A model generated the notes under the pieces. It saw only the letters and a list, made by a program, of their open reading frames with translations, had not been told where the DNA came from and ran no database searches. Position numbers and translations under genes: made by a program. A DNA stretch of 64,000 nt from assembly GCF_020921035.1 (NCBI RefSeq), contig NC_063156.1, forward strand, positions 1,550,001-1,614,000, given 5' to 3'. The DNA is from Rhodamnia argentea (Eukaryota; Streptophyta; Magnoliopsida; Myrtales; Myrtaceae). This document shows positions 23,801 to 34,059 of the stretch, one piece after another. Numbering within the stretch: position 1 is the first letter of the stretch; each line of letters begins with the position of its first letter.

Positions 23801-25360
23801 GATGCATGTTTGATTTTGGCTCCCTCCATAATTTTTTTTCTTTTGTTCAAAATTGAATAACTTTTTGAATATTCTTTTCTTTTCTTTTCCTTAAAGACGA
23901 CAAGTTTATCACATGCGTTCGGGCGCGTAAGTTCCATGCCTACTCCCTGTACTGCATTATTACAAAGCATTTGATGAAAAATTCGGATTCCCCTTCAAGC
24001 CAGTTTGGGTGATGCATTACCGAGTTTAACCTTTCAAATTGTCTCTCTTGTGTATGAAGCTTAAAATTTCTTGTGTATGAAGCTTAAAATTTATGAAAAT
24101 CAGGTTCGCCATTCAAATAGTGTACATTACTATTTGATGTTACCATCAGCAACTACAATGTGCCTCTTCAAAAAAATTTAAGTACGATTAGGTCCTTATT
24201 CATGTAGTTGTCCTTTTGACAAATTGTTGATTCAGATTACTATTCTAAGCTTGTTTGATACGGTTAGCCTGTCCTCGCCAAAAATAGCGGAGTTGTGTAC
24301 ATTATGTTGCCTTTAAGGCATTAGGCTGGGGATCTTAATGAGATAATTATCCAGGCATATGCTAAATTTCAAATTATTGTGTATTGTCAGATTGATCGTG
24401 TGCTTATTATTAATTTTGATCAAGCGCGCCTGCAATGGCATGACTTACTATGATGTGGTGTAGATGCACTTGATCTACCTCTCTGTTCACCAGAAGGTCT
24501 TTTTGTTTGTACTTATGATAAAAGTTGCTCTGAAAATATGCGTGGTGGTCTTTCTGCATTTGACTGTTTACCATTAAGTATTAACTACGAAAACAAATGC
24601 ATGACTTGTTGAAGCACTTATTGCACTATACTCAAGCTCTGGGTAATGAAGTGTGTTCATTCTATGTTTGGAGGGAGAGAAATGCAAGTTCTATAATCTG
24701 TTATTTGGATATCCTTTCTCTCCGTTTGAAGGGCTTTACTAGGAGCTGTCTGTATGTTATATGCGATGTTCAATGATTTGTTGTTACATCTCAGGCGAGA
24801 ATTTTGGCTCTAAATGCATCATATTTCCTCAAGGCTGGAGGTCATTTTGTCATCTCAATTAAGGTATATCTCTCTTTCTTTCTCTCTCTTTGGACAGAGA
24901 TGTGCACGTGGGTCTTGAGATGTAGCTTGTTGGATTAGAAGACTGTTGGTCACACTTATATTTCTTAAATCACTTTATTTGTAATTCTTTCAATCTTAAA
25001 ACAAGTAGCTGGTGCAAGTTTTTGCAAGTCTAGGACACAAGCTGTGGCCTCGGAAATGATCTTCTCATAGTTGAGGGTGCGTGAAAACCAATCCACTTGG
25101 AAAGAAGAAACACTAGAAATGTCACATTGATGAGAAGTGGTGTAATCCATTCCTTCGGGTTGTGCTTGTTTTTGCAGGCAAACTGTATTGATTCCACCGT
25201 TCCAGCCGAGATAGTATTCTCCCAGGAAGTGAAGAAACTCCAGGCGGAACAGTTCAAGCCTTTTGAGCAAGTTACTCTCGAGCCCTTTGAGCGAGACCAT
25301 GCTTGCGTCGTCGGCGGTTATCGCGTGCCGAAGAAACAGAAAGCTGCTCCTGCATCATAA
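20833..25360 (+). CDS. FIB: Fibrillarin, box C/D 2'-O-methyltransferase, 315 aa
   Basis: Nucleolar enzyme that methylates ribose 2'-OH groups of rRNA as part of box C/D snoRNPs. Exons: 20833-20851, 21281-21606, 22267-22362, 22453-22530, 22669-22845, 24795-24863 and 25178-25360; every joint is GT-AG and in frame. The first 80 or so residues form a glycine- and arginine-rich (GAR) domain. Then comes the fibrillarin core: [33 protein letters not shown], and the SAM-binding motif [19 protein letters not shown] (about residues 151-169). [14 protein letters not shown] and FSDVAQPDQ follow, and the end is [15 protein letters not shown]. Residue count and domain order match plant fibrillarins. Intron 5 (22846-24794) is large and holds box C/D snoRNA copies, as in Arabidopsis fibrillarin genes. 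Intron 4 has a poly-C tract facing a G-rich tract. Confidence 0.97.
22549..22594 (+). repeat. Poly-C / G-rich hairpin in fibrillarin intron 4
   Basis: A run of about a dozen C residues is followed within 20 bases by runs of G (ggggggg, gggggg). The two sides could pair into a very stable hairpin, or the G side could form a quadruplex in RNA. It lies inside the 138-bp intron 22531-22668. Confidence 0.7.
23335..23413 (+). ncRNA. Box C/D snoRNA copy 1 (altered C box)
   Basis: This is the first of the intron-5 copies. The C-box position reads TGAAGA (23347-23352) instead of TGATGA. The D box CTGA is at 23405-23408, a C'-like TGATGC is inside, and flanking ATGCA/TGCAT can form the closing stem. 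The guide-like block TCGGATTCCCCTT is intact. The changed C box may weaken assembly, so this copy may be poorly expressed. Confidence 0.6.
23733..23808 (+). ncRNA. Box C/D snoRNA copy 2 (intact), U60f-like
   Basis: A complete box C/D layout is visible. The stem CATGCA (23733-23738) pairs with TGCATG (23803-23808). C box ATGATGA is at 23740-23746, C'-like TGATGC at 23780-23785 and D box CTGA at 23799-23802. The length is about 76 nt. The block TCGGATTCCCCTT (23753-23765) is complementary over 13 nt to a conserved 25S rRNA segment I recall as AAGGGGAATCCGA. Arabidopsis fibrillarin genes are known to host a C/D snoRNA, U60f, in their fifth intron; the position is the same here, so this is probably its counterpart. 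No D' box could be assigned with confidence. Confidence 0.8.
23960..24035 (+). ncRNA. Box C/D snoRNA copy 3 (decayed)
   Basis: C box TGATGA at 23972-23977 is followed by the same guide-like block TCGGATTCCCCTT and the C'-like TGATGC. The D-box position reads TTAAC instead of CTGA, and no closing stem is visible. I take it as a pseudogene copy. A still weaker relative (TGATGAGAAACTTGGATTC) lies near 23572. Confidence 0.55.
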
Positions 25361-25950
25361 GAAGTCCCGGACCCGCCTTAGTTCTTCCATCACCTGTCAC
25401 TTAGTTTCTCGGGGTGCACTTGAATGTCAGTCTTTATGTATCTCTTTCTTAGATTGGAACTCCAATGTTTTCAAGATTTTAGGTGGGGGCTCTTGTAATG
25501 GACCGATATAATGCTGAATCGCGTTCGAATTTTTCCACCTTCGGGCCAGTAGTTGGGTTGGTAAATTTCACGTACAATGTACTTAAAGATTTGTCAAGAT
25601 TTGTCAAGGGTTAAGGATGCTTAGACCGTTGGTCACGGAGGACTTGGGATCGGCAGGTGATCCGAGAACACCGGTTCGTCACCTTTGGCTTTGGGTCTAG
25701 TTTCCAAGCGATCGATTCTTTGCAGGACGTAATCTACTGTAGCATATTGTCAACTTGGAAATATGTAGCTAGTTAACGAAGAATGTGTTAGCAAGCTTTT
25801 TTTTCTTTTCATTTAAATAATCAACATTTAATTGTTTTAAAAGCTGCAAACTTGCATTATAGATTAATTAGAACACTCCGGTATAAATCAATTTGTGATC
25901 ACGAAGGGTGATCAAGTGTAATTAGAACACTCAGTAGTTTTAAGGTAAAA
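25361..25950. other. 3' flank of fibrillarin, no gene seen
   Basis: The first part is probably the fibrillarin 3' UTR. The rest is AT-rich intergenic sequence up to the foldback element. Confidence 0.5.
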
Positions 25951-26465
25951 TTTTAAAAAAGGACTTAAAAGTGCTCTCATTTTTTTTAAAAAGTGTTTAA
26001 AGTGGATTTTATTTTAAATGTGTTCAAGTTATTTCAAAGAAGGATCTCGCTAAAAGGCATTTTCGTCCTTTAATTTTTTTTTCCTTTTGTCTTTTCTTTT
26101 CTTTTCTTTTTTTCTCCCCTCCCTACGCCATTGCCGACCTCAAGCTGCCTCGCACGGGTAGCGTCGAGCTACCCTTGCTTGGGCCGACGCCAAATTAGAG
26201 CTTCCCTCACCAAGGCCGACACCGGCGAGGGCTACCTTCGCGAAGGCAAGGCCACCCTCGCCCCCGACGTCGGCAATGACCCGGAAATGGGAGAAAAAAA
26301 GAAAAGAAAAGGTAAAAAGAAAAAGGAAAAAAAATTCCAAAAAGTAAAAGATAAAAATGCACTTCAGCTATACCCTTCTTTGAAATAATTGGAGAACTTT
26401 AAACTTTTATTTGAAATAAGATCCAATTCATGCTCTTATTTGAAAAAATAAGAACACTTCAAATC
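25951..26465. mobile_element. Foldback element with GC-rich core
   Basis: The left arm (about 25951-26070, with 'aagtgtttaaagtgg' and 'ttatttcaaagaagg') is matched inverted by the right arm (about 26355-26465, with 'cccttctttgaaataa' and 'agaactttaaac'). Pyrimidine and purine tracts sit inside the arms. The centre, 26125-26280, is GC-rich with repeated 'gccgac' and 'gaggg/ccctcg' motifs. It is a MITE-like palindrome distinct from the 5237 family. The open frames in the centre are not a recognised gene. Confidence 0.55.
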
Positions 26466-26779
26466 TTTTTTTTTTTTTTTCCAGTTTCAATGGTTGTCTA
26501 GATAAACGTCAAATATATTCCATGTGAATCACGTGAATAAATATCAAAATCCTTAATTTTATGGACATTCTTAGCTTCGTAAAATTTTCAATTGTGATCG
26601 TCAATGGACTTTTGTTCCATGCAAGTACTTTCGGCAAGAGGAGGGAAAAAAACATAATCAGGAAAAGTAAAAGCCAAAAATTCACCAGCCCCAGAAATTT
26701 ATACGGACGATAAACCATCCTGCGATATGTTTCGTAATTGTGCCATCATTTGGGGGGTAATAACGTAAAAGGAGACAAG

Positions 26780-26790
26780 TTACCGTTGGA
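26780..26790 (-). promoter_or_regulatory. MSA-like (mitosis-specific activator) box
   Basis: The minus strand reads TCCAACGGTAA, matching the MSA consensus YCYAACGGYYA at 10 of 11 positions. MSA boxes bind three-repeat MYB factors and drive G2/M expression. It lies upstream of the PATRONUS-like gene, whose product would act in mitosis or meiosis. Confidence 0.55.
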
Positions 26791-27662
26791 ACTCCACCTC
26801 CGCCCCTCGCAAACTGCATATATGTGGAGAAGTGCAACATCTCGAATCGCTTTCGCGAAACTCCGACGCTAAAATCTCACAAGAATCGCAGTGAAAAAGC
26901 GAGAATCGCCGAGCAGAAATCCAAATCGCGCGATAGTTCATCTTCCTCGAGAAACGGATCGAAGAGATCGGTTCCACTGAAACACTTCGTGAGTTTCTTT
27001 TCCGTCGTTCTTTTCAGTGAATTTGTGAATGTGTTCGCGCTGTGCTAGGGTTTCGAGAAATCGGGCGAATGTTAGCGCTTAATCTGTCGATAAATAGGAA
27101 GTCTGAATGTGGCGACGAAACGTCTTCTCTCTCTATTATTTTTGTCTTCATCTTCGAGAAACTGGGAAATGGATATTGTTCGTGAAGTTAGGAATTCTTC
27201 GACCGACGAAGAGAACTTTCTAGGTTTTTGAAGAGATTTTGGCTTTTCTGCTGTAGGCGATTCGAGGACTTCATCTGTTCTTTCCGAGAATGTATTGTAG
27301 TTGGCTGGTATCGGTGTGCATATCTGTTCAAGATAGGTTGTTGTTTTTCGAAATTTCTACAGTTGTAGCGATTGTGGTGTCTAAGAAATTCAGATGCATT
27401 CTCAAAAGCCTCGATCTTTAACCTTCAAAGCAAAATTGATGGACCTCTCCTAGCTTATCTCCTCCACACGAACTCGTAATCCGTCTTGTGGAAGCGCTTT
27501 GCTGCAAACATAATCATTAACTCTTCCTGGTCAATGCATTACTTTATGAGCGGACTTGGAGAGATTTTTTGTTACACTTGTCTACTCTAATAAGTTTTGT
27601 CTCTGTAATTTTGATACATTTTGTAAGGTACAGATCTGAAATTTGTCGATATAAGGACTACA

Positions 27663-28717
27663 ATGGCTTCAGGGCGTGGTGGGTTGATTCTAGATCAGAA
27701 CTTCAATGCTAACTACAATGGTAAATTTCTACTCTGTTGTTGGTTCTCATGTGTAAAGTTTCTGTGTCAATCTCCTGGTTTATTTGGTCTCGTGTTTCTA
27801 ATCGTTCAGGAGGTTCTTTAGGGGAAATTTCTAAAGTGATTAAAGTGCAGAAGAAAGGAGGGGATGGTGGAAGAAAACCTCTTGGTGATTTGTCAAATGC
27901 AGGGAAGCCTTCTTTTAACCAGGTGTCCAAGAAACAGAATTTGAAAAGTTTCGCTCTGATTAATGAAGATATTGGTTCCTCCAAGGTCCCAAGTGATCTA
28001 ACCAAAAAGAGAAGTACTTCTAAAGCCTCGGACAAAGCGCAGACAAGGAGCAGAAGAGTACTTTCTGATATTTCTAATTCGGCAAAGCCCCATGTATCCA
28101 GGGTGTCAAAGAAGACCGTGAAGATGAACGTTCTACCAGAGGAACCAATTGATACTGGTTTTATTGCCGAGGAACAATTTCTTCACAACCACCAGGAGTG
28201 TATAAAACAGCAGAGCATTGCCATTGACATGGACCATTTTCTGGAGACTCTCAGACTCAGTAAGTTTATTGGCTTGGTTTTTAACGTTTTAGTACTCCTC
28301 CTTATTTCAAGAACTCATTAATGTCCTCCTTACAGGTTCTCGCAACAAGGTTGTCTCTTCTCCCTGCCTGTCTCCACTAAGCACTAGATTGAAGGTCCGT
28401 TAACAACTAATTTCTTTTGCTGCTTCCTGTTTATTTTTCATCGTCTGTGGTGGTTATCAACATGGAACATTAGTTTTATGCGGGCATTATTTTCCCTGCT
28501 GCAGCGTGAGAGCCCTTCAAGGCTTTTGCAATATGAACAGATGGCTGAGCTGCAGATTTCCGCTGTCAGATCTCATCCGAAACATGAGCTGTCAAGCGAA
28601 CTTGACTCCCCTCAGCCGCCAAGCAGTCCAAAATCACTAAATATTGGTATGCACAGGAAGGACCAGGACATGGTGAATTTCATGTTGATGGAAACACCAA
28701 GCTTCCTGAAGCATTGA
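27663..28717 (+). CDS. PATRONUS/securin-like protein, 259 aa
   Basis: Exons are 27663-27720, 27810-28259, 28336-28394 and 28505-28717, all GT-AG and in frame. A non-coding 5' exon probably lies around 26820-27000, as suggested by the long leader. The protein has two copies of a destruction-box pattern, RKPLGDLSN (residues 41-49) and RRVLSDISN (101-109). These are the degron type recognised by the anaphase-promoting complex. A conserved block follows, EEQFLHNHQECIKQQ (about 140-154). That block and the basic, lysine-rich, mostly disordered layout match plant PATRONUS proteins, which protect centromeric cohesion and act as securin. I see no enzyme domain. The last 12 codons lie in a duplicated segment. 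The family assignment is from remembered similarity and could be wrong at subgroup level. Confidence 0.65.
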
Positions 28718-29070
28718 ACATCTTATATTTGATGCTATTAGGTACAAAATCCCCAGCTGGGTTTAGTTCGGTATGGCAGAAGGAAATGTGATGCTGCATT
28801 AAATGTTGTTACCGTCAGACCTGTGACGGCTCTTTTTGGCATTTTGTTGTGGTCCAAGTGAACCTTTCCTGGGAATCAAGGATGTGTTTGGCACAATTGT
28901 TTTGCATGTTGATGGAAACACCATGCTTGCTGAAGCATTGAATTTCTTATATTCAATGCTATATTAGGTAGAAAATCTGAAGCTTCTAAGTATTAAATGT
29001 TTTACGGGTCAGACATGTGATGGCTCTTTTTTGCATTTTCGTTGTGGTCCAAAGCGAACCTTTCCTGGGT
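28681..29070 (+). repeat. Tandem duplication of the PATRONUS-like gene 3' end
   Basis: Sequence 28681-28874, holding the last 12 codons, stop and 3' UTR, recurs at 28905-29070. Shared blocks include 'catgttgatggaaacacca', 'ctgaagcattgaa', 'tgtgatgg/tgtgacgg ctctttt' and 'gaacctttcctggg'. The second copy still reads MLMETPCLLKH plus a stop codon in its own frame. Confidence 0.85.
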
Positions 29071-29608
29071 ATATATTGGGCACTATCGTGCTGATTTTGC
29101 GTATTACATTTGGAATTGCTTAACTGTCACAGTCCAGGCAGCGTTGGCTGCTTGCAAACACTATGCTGAAGTAAGAATCCTTGATCTTCCTGGTTACCTT
29201 TCATATAAATAGTTTTCTTAAAGGATCCCTAATACTTTAGATGCATTGGGCATCCACTATACAATTCAGGCGTTCGAAGGATTTCTCAGGAAGGCAATAT
29301 TTAACAAAATCGCCATGTTACTTAGTAGATGCATTTCATCTTTCGTGTTAAGTAGGAAGTGGATTTTGATTCATGATCTTGTCCCAATAAATAGGAATTC
29401 AATCCCCATATGAGCATGGAGTTTACCTTCTTAGAAAGTGAGATAAAGTAGGGCATAAGTTCTTTCAACTGAAATTGGAATATGAGCAGAAGAAGAGTTA
29501 TTTTATTTACATCTAGAAGTCGCAGAGTTGATGGAGAGAGGAGATAAATTGGCATTTGATCTGGGAATTTTAAACAGGAGCTGATATGAATGCTACATAA
29601 TTTACAGT

Positions 29609-32600
29609 TCACATGAATTTTAAAAAGGATACACCAAAACCAATACCCAGGAAAGTGGCGATTGCAATTCCAAAAATTCCAGCAAGAATCCCGGGGACGA
29701 CCATAGAACTCCACCCTTTTGCTGTTGCCATTCCACAAGCTGTTGTTGGGCCACCAACATTCGCATTTGAAGCAATAAGTAACAGCTTCAGCTCAAAGCC
29801 AAATAGCTTTCCTAATCCAAGGATCACAGCAAGATGGACCGTAATCTGAACAAAGGCAAACAAAAATATACTAGGCGCTGTATTGATGACACTCCATATG
29901 TTTCCACTTGCACCGATGACAGTGAAGAACACCTGGTTTTGACATAGAAGCAATGCAAACAGTCAAAAAAATCCTTCAGGCAATGGGAAAAAGAGGATAG
30001 TCCTGAAGCTTGATAAACTGAAAGTTCACACAGCAGCTCTCGGAAAAACGGAGGTGATCATTCAAAGGATTTTTCGTGTATAGAAAAGAGTATTGAAAAA
30101 AAGTAAAGTGATAGCTTGATAACAAGGAAGGTTGATTGGTAAAACTTTGAGGCTACTTGATATTCCCAGATGGATTGATGTCACTCGTGCAAACAGTGAA
30201 AAATCAGCGAATCACCATTTTATTCATTGTGATGAGTAAAAATGAGTGCTTGTTATAATTTTTCAGATTCACTTTCAGCAGGCTGAAATCAATTGAAACA
30301 CGCCATTATGTTGAAACAGTTGAGGGCTGAAATTGGGGCGAATTCTACAAGCAGGACTGAAACTTTAGAGATTGTCCATTGGTTGTCAAGTAAAAATTTG
30401 GTTGGAATGGAACGGAAGAGTCTTTCAGGGGCAAAAGTAAACATATCCTGTACCATAATGGATAATTGCCTAACTTCCTTTTCTACTTTTTTTTGGTTCT
30501 GGTACTCTAAATTTAAATATTTTCATACACATGTTGTCTGCCATATATAATGGCTTTGAAGACAAACATTAGAGCAGTATTATTATCAATAATTAAGAAA
30601 CATAAAGCGCTGCAGAACAACTCACCTGCATCAATATCAGAGCCATAGCCTCGCCGGATGGTGCCAGCTTGCCAAATTGAGTAGGAAAAAGAGTTGCTAA
30701 AATAACAACAACAGCTGTTATGGCAGGCAAACTACCCCCTTGAATACCAAGATATTTCGTGAGAAAACTTCCTGCTTTGCATATGGCAAGGGACACAGCT
30801 ATGGCTGTAGCACTCTGTAGAACAGGTAGCTTGTCATCAGGTCCTGATTCTGTGTCCAGAGCACCATTTACAGAATCTCCTCCTGCACAAGAGGCCAAAT
30901 TATCGGGTGATCATCCCTCCCAGTATAGATTATGCATAAACATAAACATTCAGACTTAAGAAGGCATTATAGATTAGGCAATAACAAAGCTAATCAACCC
31001 TTTTATTATATCAAGTTAAGATTTTTACATCTATCATTAACATTTAGATTTTTCTCTTTTAGTAAATGTAATAACGGAATAAAATAAATTCAACCCACCA
31101 TCGCCAGATGAAGACTCTGGAGGTACTTTTGTGCTCAATGCAAACAATGTAGCGAAATAAACTGCACAAATGACATTATCTGCAGCTAGCCCAGCAGCTA
31201 GAACTGATGGGGAAGCACCAAGAGCATCAGCTACTGCAACATAATTGACAGCTGGAGACAACAAGGTGCAAAAATGATCATCAGCTGTGGATTGAAAAAG
31301 TCAATGACGAATTTTCTATAACTTAATAAAAACAAAAAACCTTTGGCAGACCATTACAAGCCTTTGACAACATGGAAAAATATGATACGGCAATTCAACA
31401 TTGTAGAGATGCTGAAATAACTTTTGCTGACATATTTTCTTTTATGCAAGGAGACAATTCATTAAAGTGTTATTCATGACACAAACAAAGCTGGAAATTG
31501 GGGTGGTAACAAACTTCTCCTTGTCACAAATGAACTCAGATACAATCATAATAAAGAATCATTTGCTGTTGTTGACTTGCTTCCCTCATTGTCATGGAGC
31601 AAGAAGCAGATTTACAAGTGGAACTGAAAGGAAAACTTTATTTGAAGAAGGAAGTTCAAGTTAATTCAAGAAACAACAAAAGCATGCTGATTTTCTATGC
31701 TTTACTATGGCTTACCTCCACCAATATGTCTTCCCATAAGTGCAGCAGCTATCTTCCAGCTATCTTGCCCCAGTGATCTCATTGGCACCAAAAAGTAAGC
31801 CACTACAGTCCCAATCGTGGTGGCAACTGTCATGAATATGCAGGGTGAAATTAACAATCAGTTGTTCATAAAATTTACGGCAACGTCAAATAGAGTACAA
31901 TGCATTACATCATGCACGATCAACAGCACTTAATCGTAAAATAGATAGTTCATCGACACTTGTAAGCAAAATAGTATACAAGAGGATGTCAACATAGAAT
32001 ACCTGATCCAAGCAAGAAAGCCAAGAGAAGTTTCCCAGTAGACTGGATCACGCGGCTCAGGTCAGCCCTAAACAGCAGCAAGGGGACAGCCAAAGGGAGT
32101 AGAAACTCCAATACGACTTTATAAGCCGGAGCTTCGCATGAAATGATCCCCAAATTGCTGGCGGCAAGACCAACCAAAGTGCTCACCAGGGCCCCACTCA
32201 AAGTGCTCCCAATCTTGGTCTTCTCGGACCTTACAATTAGCAAAGTCCTCATCATGACTAAAGTACAAGCATAAAGCATGAAACTATGTTCAGCTGTCTA
32301 TCAATTTCATGAAATTTGAACAAGAGAAAACAATGGTCTCTACTTCCGGAGGTCAAAAAGTATCTCGTTAGCATTGCCGAGCTAAGCTTGAGCATTCCCC
32401 TGCTAGCATACTGATGGGAAAAAAACAACCAAAAAATGCCATATATTCTAGTGAAATTCTGCAGACACCCTCCACTATACACCATCGGCACAAGCACAAA
32501 CATCTCTTGTCACCTTAAATTTGTGCATTTTCATTGAAAAGTGTATTAACTTCTCTACAACTTCCAAGCAGACATTTTTCCAACAAACCACCCAAAAAGA

Positions 32601-32989
32601 TTTATTAAAAAAAAAAAAGACATACGAAATAGCGAAATGCAAGGGTGGAGACAAACGAGGATTCACCAGATGCCAAAAGCGCCGGCCGCGAAGAGAGCAG
32701 TCCAGCTGCCCCATTTATCGTGAGGCGAAATGAGAGGGTAATTCAACTGAGATCTGACCGTCACTACCCGAATCGAGTCAGGGCCCCGACCGCCGACGCG
32801 GGGGAAGCGGCGAGACGCCTCGCTCCGATTCCTCGTGGGAAGCTCGGACCGCAGCAGCTTCGAACCGCCGATCGCGTTAGAGAAGGTGATCGGGTTTTGG
32901 CGGGAAAGTGAAGGAGGACGCGGTTGACGGAGGTCGGGGCACGGAGCGGGCGAAGCGGGGAGCTGCAAGAGCAAGCATCGCGACGCCAT
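29609..32989 (-). CDS. DUF819 family membrane protein, likely plastid, 464 aa
   Basis: Exons in gene order are 32667-32989, 32003-32229, 31716-31826, 31099-31251, 30626-30882 and 29609-29932, all GT-AG with frame kept. The first 70 or so residues are rich in Ser, Arg and Pro with few acids, like a chloroplast transit peptide. The rest is a polytopic membrane protein with many hydrophobic helices (for example [53 protein letters not shown], and [20 protein letters not shown]). These conserved loops are those of DUF819, a family also found in bacteria (YjcL) whose transported substrate is unknown to me. Arabidopsis has relatives at At5g24000 and At5g52540. It converges on the PATRONUS-like gene. 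Confidence 0.88.
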
Positions 32990-34059
32990 TGACGCGAGTC
33001 AGAAGCAGAGGCTGCTGGCCTTCGCAGGAGGAGTGTGCGTGATCGAATGTGACGGGACTTCCACTCGTGATGGCAGTGGCTGCGAAGCTGCCTACATTTC
33101 GGGACAAACAGACAACAACAGCGGAGTTAATATTCGCAAAATAAATGAATAATAAAAATAAAATGGAGGTTTTTCTTCTCAAAATTGTTTTCATGACAAG
33201 GGCGTGCTTGCTTTCTTACAGGAATGCCTTAAAATATTATTTAATATATCTCGAGTACATTTACTTATTACATCATTTTTAACCCTGTATAATTTTTCGC
33301 ATGGGAAGAAATAAGGCCAATATAATCACTTATCAAAGCAGATAGATTTCTATGCATCGATTTAATAGATTTTATTATATGCAGTAGAATTAGAATGCAC
33401 TGCTTAGTTATGCAGTAGCCAGCGTTAAAAAGTCAACGTCTTATCGTGGATAAAACATAAAAGATGAAAAATTACTTGTACAAACAGTCAATTTAGTCAT
33501 AAATATTTCAATTTATTCTTAAATCTTTTAAAAATTTGCCAATGTAGTCCTTTTTACCAATTTTAATCGAAAACCACTGACTGAGTCGATCGGCTGCGTA
33601 AAAAAAAGCCTCCACATGCCGGATGGTGACACAATAGTGAGCGAGCGAGCGAGAAAGAGAGAGATCAATCCCGGTTAGAGCCACTATGGTGACACCAAAG
33701 GACCTGCGATATAACTAGTTGCCTCCAAGATCTGACAATATCGAAAGTTTGTAGACATACAAAGCAGCGAAAAGAGCTAGCGAAATTTCTTGAATTAATC
33801 AATCCAGTAAATATCAATCCAGTATCTGCCACAGGATTTACGACAATCACCGATACCACCGGATATACATTGTCAATGTTTCGCTACGTCACATTGCTTG
33901 AAACCCACCACGGCTATTCAACCCCATCCAGTTCCAACCTTCAACCCCAAAAACATCCCTTATCGCGAGTCCCGATGGCAGCAACTGGCCCCCGCCTATT
34001 TCGGGAGCGTTGGCCTCCTGAGATGTAGTTAATGCAGCTCGATTTGCGATGAAACATGG
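32990..34059. other. Intergenic, contains a MITE arm
   Basis: The part next to 32990 is the likely promoter and leader of the DUF819 gene. At about 33465-33620 there is a single arm like those of the Mutator-like foldback family ('caatttagtcataaat', 'gccaatgtagtcc'). A short GAGC/GA repeat lies near 33640-33663. No gene was seen. Confidence 0.5.

Larger units (their letters stand above)
23206..23985 (+). repeat. Tandem ~394-bp duplication in fibrillarin intron 5
   Basis: The segment beginning 'ttcctggttttg' near 23210 is repeated near 23604 with an offset of 394 bp. Each unit contains the blocks 'attgctatgctaa', 'tcattaaggtgtttcaccca', a snoRNA copy and a downstream 'aaagcatttgatga' block. 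The units are clearly related but have diverged, so the duplication is not recent. Confidence 0.85.

Noticed and set aside
25128-25134. TGATGAG in fibrillarin intron 6 as another snoRNA C box
   Set aside because: No CTGA D box follows before the acceptor and no closing stem is present.
26131-26388. Open frames in the core of the foldback element as a small gene
   Set aside because: They lie within a GC-rich MITE core with lysine-rich low-complexity ends and have no homologue I know.
26851-26860. TTTCGCGAAA as an E2F site before the PATRONUS-like gene
   Set aside because: It is a single palindrome that departs from the common plant E2F consensus and may lie in the transcribed leader, so I did not list it.
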